Source: Gemmatimonadota bacterium (GTDB taxonomy: Bacteria > Gemmatimonadota > Gemmatimonadetes > Gemmatimonadales > Gemmatimonadaceae). Taken from it: a DNA stretch of 9,504 nucleotides. The DNA lies in the NCBI GenBank assembly GCA_031127185.1, contig JARIET010000090.1, positions 1 to 9,504 on the forward strand, in the 5' to 3' direction. The notes under the pieces are model-generated. The model saw nothing but the letters and a program-made list of their open reading frames with translations, had not been told where the DNA came from and did not search any database. The translations under genes were made by a program, and so were the position numbers. Of the stretch, positions 1 to 5,779 are shown one piece after another (the stretch's first letter is position 1; every line of letters begins with the position of its first letter).

Positions 1-468
1 CCCGTTGACCTTTTTCCTGAAAGTGCTGCGCGGCATCCTGCTCAAAGGGGTCGGGATTGCCGACGTCTGCGGGTCCGAGGCGTCGACGATCATCTGCGCG
101 GTGGCCGTGCGTCCCGCGCGCACGTCACGGGCGTACTCCGGAGGAATGATGAGCGCGGCGGCCGCGCGCGCGCTCAGCACAGCCCTTTGCACCTTATCCC
201 TCGTGGCAACGTCGCCCACGATCTTGAAGTTGCCGGTGTTCCCGATGACAGAGATCAACCGGCGGCTGTCCGACGTGCGCGACTCGTCGAGCACCACCGT
301 CGGCAGGTTGCGCACATCGGTCTGGATCGCATAACCAAAGAGCACCAGTTGGACGGCGGGGAGCACGGTGATCAGCGCCAGCGTCAAACGGTCGCGGCGC
401 ATCTGGATGAACTCCTTCCAGAGCATCGGCCAGAACCGCGAGAACCGGAGCCGCCGGATGAGGCTCAT
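1..468 (-). CDS. ABC-2 type transporter permease, N-terminal part (runs off left edge)
   Basis: This is the inner-membrane permease of the exporter encoded with the next two genes. Only the first 156 codons are in the window and the frame is open at base 1. The visible part has a basic cytoplasmic start (KEFIQMRRDR, about 19-28), one strong membrane helix (about 29-48, LALITVLPAVQLVLFGYAIQ), and then the beginning of the large extracytoplasmic domain typical of YbhS/YhhJ-type ABC-2 permeases (LPTVVLDESRTSDSRR, later ALIIPPEYARDV and VDASDPQTSA). The ATG at 468-466 overlaps the TGA of the ATPase gene (ATGA), so translation is probably coupled. A GAGG lies about 10 bases upstream. From about residue 138 (bases 1-57) the sequence becomes short and basic and no longer looks like the family, which could be a divergent loop or a sequence-end artefact. 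The family assignment is firm; the transported substrate is unknown. Confidence 0.88.
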   Translation of the reverse strand, partial: MSLIRRLRFSRFWPMLWKEFIQMRRDRLTLALITVLPAVQLVLFGYAIQTDVRNLPTVVLDESRTSDSRRLISVIGNTGNFKIVGDVATRDKVQRAVLSARAAAALIIPPEYARDVRAGRTATAQMIVDASDPQTSAIPTPLSRMPRSTFRKKVNG

Positions 469-1223
469 CGGTGCGTGGCCTCGTCGCGGCGCTGCAACTC
501 AATGAACACGTCCTCGATGCGCGGCTGGTTGAACTGCGCGCTGATCTCGGCATTTGTGCCGAGCGCGATCAGGCGACCGCGCGAGAGAAAGGCGAGTCGC
601 TGGCAGCGCTCGGCCTCATCCATGTAGTGCGTGGTGACCAGGATCGTCGTGCCTCGACCGGCAAGCTCGTAGATGGAATTCCAGAAGGCCCGTCGTGCCG
701 CGGGATCGACCCCGGCGGTTGGCTCGTCGAGAAACAGCATCTCCGGTTCGTGCGCCGTGGCACAGGCCAGCGCGAGGCGTTGCTTCCAACCACCGGACAG
801 CGTGCCGGCCAGCTGCGTGCGGCGATCCTCGAGCCCAAGCGCACCCAGGTGCGCCTCGAGCCGCGTCGCGCGGGCCTCGCCGTGCAGGCCGTACACCGTG
901 CCGTAGAATCGCAGGTTCTCGAACACCGTCAGGTCGTCGTATAATCCGTACCGCTGCGACATGTATCCAATGCGCTCGCGTACGCGCTCGCCGGACGATG
1001 CGACGTCGAAGCCGACGACATCGGCCGACCCAGCCGTTGGCGCCATCAGTCCGCAGAGCATCCGGATCGTCGTCGTCTTGCCGGAACCGTTCGGCCCGAG
1101 GAGGCCGAAGACTTCGCCGCGCGGGATGGTCAGGTCGAGCCCTTCAACAGCCACGCGGTCGCCAAACACCTTGCGCAGGCCGCGGGTCACAACGGCCGCG
1201 GAGTGCCGGCCGGCGTCCGTCAC
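465..1223 (-). CDS. ABC transporter ATP-binding protein (exporter ATPase)
   Basis: This 252-residue cytoplasmic ATPase would power the exporter whose adaptor and permease flank it. All nucleotide-binding motifs are visible: Walker A GPNGSGKT (43-50), Q-loop at MSQ (Q90), signature LSGGWKQ (142-148), Walker B MLFLDE (162-167), D-loop GVDP (171-174) and switch histidine H199 in TTH. The signature has W where many have Q or M (LSGGWKQ), a form I recognise from YbhF/CcmA-type exporters. The C-terminal IEDVFIEL stretch (about 236-243) is also typical of ATPases paired with ABC-2 permeases. It has a single ATPase domain, unlike E. coli YbhF, which has two. The start is GTG at 1223, preceded by AAAGG with a 4-base spacer, and overlaps the upstream adaptor stop (GTGA). 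The downstream permease overlaps by ATGA. Drug or lipid export is a plausible inference only. Confidence 0.95.
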   Translation of the reverse strand: MTDAGRHSAAVVTRGLRKVFGDRVAVEGLDLTIPRGEVFGLLGPNGSGKTTTIRMLCGLMAPTAGSADVVGFDVASSGERVRERIGYMSQRYGLYDDLTVFENLRFYGTVYGLHGEARATRLEAHLGALGLEDRRTQLAGTLSGGWKQRLALACATAHEPEMLFLDEPTAGVDPAARRAFWNSIYELAGRGTTILVTTHYMDEAERCQRLAFLSRGRLIALGTNAEISAQFNQPRIEDVFIELQRRDEATHR

Positions 1224-2212
1224 GGCGCCTTTGGGCTCGGCGGGGTGGCGACTGGCGCCTCGATGTGCACCGTGATGGGGAGGCCGGCCTTCAACATTCC
1301 GGTGGAATCCGCGAACTCGACCTTGACCGCAAACAGCAGGTCATTGCGCTCCCGCTCCGTGAGCGCCACGCGAGGCGTGAACTCGGCTTTTGTGGCGACC
1401 GAGGCGACACGGCCCTGAAACTCGCGGTCGGGGTAGGCGTCGAGCACCGCATGCACCGGCTGGCCCGGCTGCACGCGCGACAGCGCAGCCTGCGACACGA
1501 ACACGCGCACCGTCTGGCGGCCGGTATGGGACAGCGTCGCAACAGGGGTTCCCGCCACCACCACGGCACCGGGTTCCACGTTCCGTGACGAGACCATCCC
1601 ATCAAACGGGGCACGCAGCACCAGGTCGCGCTCGGTGGCCCGAACAGATTCGGTGGCGGCATCAGCGCCGTCCACCTCGGCTCGCGCCCCGCGGACTCGC
1701 TCAGCACGGGCACCTTCCTGCACCAGGGCCAGCGCGGCCCGAGCCGCGTCACGGCGCGCGGCCGCTGAAGTGGCGAGGGTGCGCGCCGCGTCGTACTGCT
1801 GCGCACTCACCACCTGACGCTCGGCAAGACCTTTCAGCCGTTCCGCGTCCCGTAGTGTGCGCGCCGCTTCGGCCTCTGCCGCAGCGACATCGGCCTCCGC
1901 ACGGAGCACCTCGGCAGCGCGCGATCCGCCCTCCAGTTCGTCGAGCGTCGCGCGGGCGGCACGGGCCCGTGCGCCCGACTGTTGCTGCTGCGCGGCGAGC
2001 GTGGGCTGTGTGAGGACGGCAATCGTGTCACCAGCGCGAACAACGGCCCCCTCGTCAACGAAGACCCGCACCACGCGGGCTGGCACGGTGGCCGCCACAT
2101 GGACTTCGATGACCTCAAGCGTGCCGGTCGCTTCTATCGAGTCGGGGGCCGGCTCGGCGCAGGCCGCGAGCAGTGCCGCGGAGATGAGAGAAGCGGCGGA
2201 GGTCGGGCGCAT
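1220..2212 (-). CDS. HlyD/YbhG-family periplasmic adaptor, predicted lipoprotein
   Basis: This is the membrane-fusion subunit that would bridge the ABC-2 exporter to an outer-membrane channel. From the ATG at 2212 it is 330 residues. The N-terminus is a lipoprotein signal with lipobox L-A-A-C (Cys18), followed by AEPAPDS. Then come the first half of a biotinyl-lipoyl-like domain (about 42-67, ending DTIAVL), a long Ala/Arg/Glu-rich coiled-coil hairpin (about 75-195), the second lipoyl half (about 196-227, core LRAPFDGMVSS), and a beta-barrel part with a C-terminal GLPITVHIEAP. An in-frame GTG at 2230 would add six residues (MDLVLV). ATG 2212 is preferred because it places the basic residue and hydrophobic core as a normal signal peptide, but neither start has a good ribosome binding site. 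It is the first gene of the operon, and its stop overlaps the ATPase start by 4 bp. No TolC homologue is in the window. Confidence 0.9.
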   Translation of the reverse strand: MRPTSAASLISAALLAACAEPAPDSIEATGTLEVIEVHVAATVPARVVRVFVDEGAVVRAGDTIAVLTQPTLAAQQQQSGARARAARATLDELEGGSRAAEVLRAEADVAAAEAEAARTLRDAERLKGLAERQVVSAQQYDAARTLATSAAARRDAARAALALVQEGARAERVRGARAEVDGADAATESVRATERDLVLRAPFDGMVSSRNVEPGAVVVAGTPVATLSHTGRQTVRVFVSQAALSRVQPGQPVHAVLDAYPDREFQGRVASVATKAEFTPRVALTERERNDLLFAVKVEFADSTGMLKAGLPITVHIEAPVATPPSPKAP

Positions 2213-2236
2213 CACCAAAACTAGGTCCACTGGCGA

Positions 2237-2263
2237 GATTTAGGCGAGTCCCCACCCTGACAA
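2237..2263 (-). promoter_or_regulatory. possible promoter of the export operon
   Basis: Read on the minus strand, TTGTCA (2263-2258) is separated by 15 bases from TAAATC (2242-2237). The -35 box matches TTGACA at five of six positions. The -10 box is weak and the spacer is short. Transcription would begin close to base 2230, which is the alternative GTG start of the adaptor gene, so the message may be nearly leaderless. The whole divergent gap is only 63 bases, so the promoters for both operons must lie here or inside the neighbouring genes. This is pattern matching only. Confidence 0.25.
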
Positions 2264-2275
2264 GGCAGTACACGC

Positions 2276-2716
2276 ATGGCCGACGCCAAATCGCAGAACT
2301 ACAGCAACCACACCCGGTGGTCCATACTCCATCACTTCATCGCCCAACCACTCATCGTGGCGACCTTCGTTGCTGCCACGATGAACGCCTGGCGCGAACC
2401 GACCGTGTGGAACCTCTGGATCGTCATCTTCACCGTCGCACTTGAAGCACTGGCGCTCAGCGCGCGCGTGATGGCGCTCACAGTGCAAAATCGCGTCATT
2501 CGGCTGGAGATGCGGCTCCGCCTTCGTGAGGTGCTGCCTGTACCGCTCGCTGCGCGAATCGGCGAACTGAAGCTGCGGCACCTGGTGGGCCTGCGTTTCG
2601 CCGGGGACGCTGAGCTTCCGAAACTCGTCGAGCGCTGCCTGGCCGGTGAGTTTGCCCGGACGAGCGACCTCAAAAAGGCTATTACCGACTGGCAGCCCGA
2701 CTGGCTCCGCGCATGA
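2276..2716 (+). CDS. DUF6526-type small membrane protein
   Basis: This is a 146-residue protein of unknown function that I recognise as DUF6526-like from its N-terminal QNYSNHTR, its central NRVIRLEMRLRLREVLP and its C-terminal KKAITDWQPDWLR. It has two hydrophobic segments, about 21-37 and 47-67, that fit a helical hairpin in the inner membrane. They are followed by a basic, amphipathic cytoplasmic-looking tail (about 72-146) with LRHLVGLRFAGDAELPKLVER. The start is ATG 2276, with AAGG about 10 bases upstream (2262-2265). Its stop overlaps the start of the CDGSH gene (ATGA, 2713-2716), so the two are likely made together. It is the first gene of a three-gene plus-strand operon, divergent from the exporter. 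No catalytic motif is visible. Confidence 0.85.
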   Translation: MADAKSQNYSNHTRWSILHHFIAQPLIVATFVAATMNAWREPTVWNLWIVIFTVALEALALSARVMALTVQNRVIRLEMRLRLREVLPVPLAARIGELKLRHLVGLRFAGDAELPKLVERCLAGEFARTSDLKKAITDWQPDWLRA

Positions 2717-3015
2717 CCAACCCCGAGATCCCCGCCACGCCACCCTCCGCGCCGAATCGCGTCGAGATCAAGGTCCGCAAGAACGGCTCGCTCCTCGTGA
2801 CGGGCGACTTCACACTCATCGACCATGAAGGTCGTGAGATCGTGCGTCCCGTCGGCAAGCCAAATACGTCGCTCTGCCGCTGCGGCCATTCCGCAAAGAA
2901 GCCGTTTTGCGATGGAGCGCATCGATCCGTGGGGTTCTGTGACCCGCCCGACACGCCACCTGCGGCCGACACACACGGCGGCGGCACGCCGCCAGCTCCG
3001 GTAGCACCGGCATAA
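2713..3015 (+). CDS. CDGSH-type [2Fe-2S] iron-sulfur protein
   Basis: This 100-residue protein contains one CDGSH iron-sulfur domain. The cluster-binding signature is complete: C55-R-C57, then C66-D-G-A-H70, giving the three-Cys one-His ligand set that family members use to hold a redox-active, labile [2Fe-2S] cluster. The segment before it (about 16-48, VEIKVRKNGSLLVTGDFTLID) matches the beta-rich part of bacterial CDGSH proteins. There is no signal peptide or membrane anchor, so it is probably cytosolic. Both ends are low complexity: a Pro-rich start (NPEIPATPPSAP) and a Pro/Ala/Gly tail (77-100) that also carries one His. An extra Cys76 lies just after the motif. It has no separate ribosome binding site; its ATG overlaps the stop of the upstream membrane-protein gene, and the next gene starts 4 bases after its stop. 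The partner and function in this organism are unknown. Confidence 0.93.
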   Translation: MTNPEIPATPPSAPNRVEIKVRKNGSLLVTGDFTLIDHEGREIVRPVGKPNTSLCRCGHSAKKPFCDGAHRSVGFCDPPDTPPAADTHGGGTPPAPVAPA

Positions 3016-3019
3016 CCTG

Positions 3020-5068
3020 ATGACCGGCGGTCACCCGGCGCCGGAAGATCGCTGGAATCTCGCCGTCCGCATTGCTGCGACGGCGTGGCTGATCCTCTTC
3101 CTCGAACTCGCGCTCATCCGCTTTCTGTCGGCGTATGTGCGCGTGTTCGCGTTCTACACGAATTTCGTCATCATCGCCGCGTTTCTCGGCATGGGCACCG
3201 GAATGCTGCGCCGTGCCGCCGTCGAGCGATTGCGTTGGGCTTTCCCCGTCCTGTTTGTCGTTGTGGTCGGCGTCGCCACGTGGCTCTCGACCGTCGTGAT
3301 CGACGTCCGTCCCGATCATCTGGAATGGTTGTGGGGTGCGACGCGCGCCGAAGAAGGTGAGGCGCATGTCCCGTTGGCGCCTGCCGTCATCGTACTGTTC
3401 GCGCTGAGCACCGCCTTGTTCGTTCCGCTCGGCGCCCTTCTCGGCGCTGCCATGGCGCAGGGGCGCGCCTTGTCGGCCTACGCGGCTGACCTGTTTGGCA
3501 GCCTCTGCGGTGTGCTGGCGTTCGCGAGCATGAGCGCATGGGGATTCGGGCCGATGGCCTGGTTCTCTGCGGCGGCGCTCGTCTGGCTGGGGCTTTCCTG
3601 GCCAACACGGCGCCTGTTCGCATTTTCTGCGCCCGCGGTGGCCGCCGTGCTGGCGCTGACCGCATGGCTCGGCGATCAGCACGACGAACGCTGGTCACCG
3701 TACTACAGAATTACGCTGCGGCCGGCACTGGAACACGTGCGCAGCACGCAGCTCGATGTGAATGGCGCGATCCACCAGGTCATGCTGGATTTCAACGCTA
3801 TGACCGAATCGTCACGCATGGATTCGGTGCGCAAGGCGTACGAGCGACCCTACCGGCTGATTTCGGTTCCGGACACGGTACTTGTCGTTGGCGCCGGCAC
3901 TGGAAACGATCTGGCAATCCTGCTGGCGCTTGGGGTAAAGCATATCGATGCGGTCGAAATCGATCGCGATATCGCGAGTATTGGACGCGACATGCATCCC
4001 ATGCGCCCGTACGACGATCCGCGCGTGCATGTGTCGATTACTGATGCGCGCGCCTTTCTGCGTAGCCCGCCGCATCGGTACGACCTCATCGTGTTCGGCA
4101 CGCTCGACAGCCACACATTGCTTGGTGGTGCGAGTTCGGTGCGGCTCGACAATTACGTGTATACCACGGAGTCCTTCCGTGCAGCCCACGACGCCCTGCG
4201 ACCCGGCGGATCGGTGGTGCTGTACCACATGTCGGGCCTGTGGTTCGTCGCCGCCCGTCTGTACCAAAACCTCGCGGCAGCGTTCGACATGCCTCCGCGA
4301 GTGTTGTACGAGGAGGCATATCATTTCAACTACACGTTTGTGGCCGGCGCAGGTGCGGTAGGCGCGCCACAGCTCGCCACCGACTCCCCGCTAGGCATGC
4401 AGCTCAAGCTATCCACCGACAATTGGCCGTTCCCGTACTTGCGCGGCCGTCGTCTGCCTGCGCACTACACGATCGTGCTTGCCGCGGTGCTCGTGCTTGG
4501 ACTCGCGTTCGTCGCTGCCGGTGCCGGGCGCGCTGCACTCCGCCACCCCAACTGGCCACTGTTCCTCGTTGGCGCCGGCTTCCTCCTGCTGGAAACAAAG
4601 GGAATCACGACGCTCTCGCTTCTTTTTGGATCGACATGGACCGTGAATGCGGCTGTCATCGCGGCGATCCTCGGCGTGGCCCTCCTGGCCACCATCCTCA
4701 CGGCGCGCGGGCACGCACCTCCCACCCACGTTGGCATCGTCGTGCTCGCCCTCAGCCTGATGGCATCGATGATCGTGCGGCCCGCGGATCTGGCATCAAC
4801 CATCACTGGCATGCGATGGGTGGTCGCCGCACTCTATGTGGGAATCCCGGTGCTCTTCGCGTCATTCATCTTCTCGAAGAGTTATGCCGCCGAGCGTGAC
4901 CCCACAGGGGCACTCGCCTTTAACATCCTCGGCGCAGTAGCCGGAGGCGTGCTGGAATACAGTTCGATGTCATTCGGAATTGACGTGCTCAACTGGCTGG
5001 CGCTTTGCGCCTATGGACTCGCCGCCCGGATGATGCTTCGCGCGACGCGCGTCCCGGCGACGCGCTAG
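3020..5068 (+). CDS. polytopic membrane protein with spermidine-synthase-like SAM-binding domain
   Basis: This 682-residue inner-membrane protein has three parts. An N-terminal block of about six helices (18-216) includes TAWLILFLELALIRFLSAYV. A soluble Rossmann domain (about 225-475) carries the SAM-binding loop VLVVGAGTGND (287-297), an acidic residue at the end of beta 2 (AVEID, E313), TDARAFL (341-347) and LRPGGSVVLYH. A second membrane block of about six helices (483-675) contains LLLETKGITTLSLLFGSTW. This layout matches membrane-bound 'spermidine synthase' homologues. In true spermidine synthases the strand after the SAM site reads S-D-x-x-D-P; here it reads V-F-G-T-L-D-S (358-364), so the first Asp is Gly360. 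An aminopropyltransferase role is therefore unlikely, and methyl transfer or another SAM-dependent reaction at the membrane is an inference. The ATG lies 4 bases after the CDGSH stop with no clear ribosome binding site, suggesting coupling. Confidence 0.9.
   Translation: MTGGHPAPEDRWNLAVRIAATAWLILFLELALIRFLSAYVRVFAFYTNFVIIAAFLGMGTGMLRRAAVERLRWAFPVLFVVVVGVATWLSTVVIDVRPDHLEWLWGATRAEEGEAHVPLAPAVIVLFALSTALFVPLGALLGAAMAQGRALSAYAADLFGSLCGVLAFASMSAWGFGPMAWFSAAALVWLGLSWPTRRLFAFSAPAVAAVLALTAWLGDQHDERWSPYYRITLRPALEHVRSTQLDVNGAIHQVMLDFNAMTESSRMDSVRKAYERPYRLISVPDTVLVVGAGTGNDLAILLALGVKHIDAVEIDRDIASIGRDMHPMRPYDDPRVHVSITDARAFLRSPPHRYDLIVFGTLDSHTLLGGASSVRLDNYVYTTESFRAAHDALRPGGSVVLYHMSGLWFVAARLYQNLAAAFDMPPRVLYEEAYHFNYTFVAGAGAVGAPQLATDSPLGMQLKLSTDNWPFPYLRGRRLPAHYTIVLAAVLVLGLAFVAAGAGRAALRHPNWPLFLVGAGFLLLETKGITTLSLLFGSTWTVNAAVIAAILGVALLATILTARGHAPPTHVGIVVLALSLMASMIVRPADLASTITGMRWVVAALYVGIPVLFASFIFSKSYAAERDPTGALAFNILGAVAGGVLEYSSMSFGIDVLNWLALCAYGLAARMMLRATRVPATR
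5047..5065. terminator. GC-rich hairpin between convergent genes, possible terminator
   Basis: GCGCGTC (5047-5053) and GACGCGC (5059-5065) form a perfect 7-bp stem with a 5-base loop, ending at the last sense codon of the membrane protein gene. It is followed directly by the TAG stop, and the convergent gene ends 19 bases further on. There is no T-run on either strand, so it is not a classical intrinsic terminator. It may be chance in high-GC DNA. Confidence 0.2.
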
Positions 5069-5086
5069 ACCACGCGGCAGGTCGAG

Positions 5087-5587
5087 CTAGCGCACGCCAC
5101 TGAGCAGGTCGGCATGCCATCCGGTTCCGGCAGTTCGCTCGAACGAAGCGCGGTAGCTCCCTGCCAATGTGAGCGTGGTATCAAACACCCTCGTACCCAC
5201 GCCAACCTCGCCGCGGCGAGCCATCGCCTCAAATTCGGCCCGCGTCACTGAGTGCACCAACTCGAGCGAATCGCGGAAGAACACGCGCCCACCACCGATC
5301 ATAGTAGTGCCGATGGCCGCCTCGAGTCCCTGCAGCGTACGGAAGAGTCCGTCAATCGAACACCCGGACGCGCCTTCGCTGTTCTGGTCGACTCCGATGA
5401 CTAGAAAAGAGTCATCGCGCCAATGACGTGCGCAGGTCAGCGGATGGCCGTGGGCCTTCCACTGCAGCAGAAACGCGTCTACGGCCGCCAGAAGCTTTGC
5501 CGCATCCACCTCATCAATGGGTGCCGCAGCGCCAAATACCCAGATCCGCGCATCATCGGGAAGGGCGTCAAAGTGTACGACAGGCAT
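5087..5587 (-). CDS. uncharacterised cytosolic protein with GASGCSID motif
   Basis: This 166-residue protein has no signal peptide or membrane segment. It resembles a family found mainly in Bacteroidetes and relatives that is sometimes mislabelled 'ABC transporter ATPase'. Shared marks are IWVFGAAAPI near the start (15-24), FLLQWKAHGHPL (39-50), FLVIGVDQNS (61-70), GASGCSID (73-79 region, with Cys76 and Asp79), GLFRTLQGLE, and a later RVFFRD. There is no Walker motif, so the ATPase label cannot be right. The conserved Cys in a small-residue loop next to Ser-Ile-Asp suggests a binding or catalytic site, but no reaction is known to me. The start is ATG 5587 with GGAG (5597-5594) six bases upstream, one of the clearest ribosome binding sites here. 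It is a single gene, convergent with the membrane SAM protein and divergent from the secreted protein. Confidence 0.85.
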   Translation of the reverse strand: MPVVHFDALPDDARIWVFGAAAPIDEVDAAKLLAAVDAFLLQWKAHGHPLTCARHWRDDSFLVIGVDQNSEGASGCSIDGLFRTLQGLEAAIGTTMIGGGRVFFRDSLELVHSVTRAEFEAMARRGEVGVGTRVFDTTLTLAGSYRASFERTAGTGWHADLLSGVR

Positions 5588-5627
5588 GTTTCACTCCAAT
5601 TCGGCAGGCCGCAGGGCGCGCGCCAGG

Positions 5628-5762
5628 GTGACTCAAATCTAGCCAGTCGTCCGTAAATTCTCTCCGAAAATGTGGACGGTGACTTTTGCCAGACTCCTGC
5701 GTCCGTGACCGGGGACTTGCAACGTCACATATTCCCCCACTGTACAGAATTGTGACTCAATC
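5628..5762. promoter_or_regulatory. GTGAC-rich divergent intergenic region, candidate operator cluster
   Basis: The 192-bp gap between the divergent genes holds GTGAC at 5628, 5679, 5705 and 5752 and its complement GTCAC at 5724. The outer copies extend to a 9-bp direct repeat GTGACTCAA (5628-5636 and 5752-5760), which contains the near-palindrome TGACTCA. The 5705 and 5724 copies face each other with half-site centres 19 bases apart. One outer copy lies about 40 bases upstream of the minus-strand start and the other about 20 bases upstream of the plus-strand start. The arrangement suggests binding of a dimeric regulator, but no specific regulator can be named. Confidence 0.3.
5717..5748 (+). 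promoter_or_regulatory. weak promoter candidate for the secreted-protein gene
   Basis: TTGCAA (5717-5722) could serve as a -35 box, with TGTACA or TACAGA (within 5741-5748) as a -10 box. The spacing is 18-20 bases and the -10 match is poor. The position, about 35 bases upstream of the start codon and in the AT-richer part of the gap, is the main support. Confidence 0.2.
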
Positions 5763-5779
5763 GGGGAGCACACCTAACA

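Noticed and set aside
695..1588. Long plus-strand open frame of about 297 codons
   Set aside because: It lies antisense to the ATPase and adaptor genes, has an Arg/Pro/Ala-rich composition typical of an antisense frame in high-GC DNA, and shows no domain.
1780..2010. Repeat-like Ala/Arg/Gln-rich stretch in the adaptor gene
   Set aside because: It is the coiled-coil hairpin expected of HlyD-type adaptors, not a DNA repeat.
2816..3682. Long minus-strand open frame of about 288 codons
   Set aside because: It is antisense to the CDGSH and membrane SAM genes and is rich in Arg, His, Glu and Gln without any recognisable motif; the plus-strand genes are well supported.
3812..4324. Minus-strand open frame of about 170 codons
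   Set aside because: It is antisense to the SAM-binding domain, whose motifs are clear on the plus strand.
5069..5086. Classical rho-independent terminator between the convergent genes
   Set aside because: The nearby 7-bp GC hairpin has no T-run on either strand; it is kept only as a weak terminator candidate.
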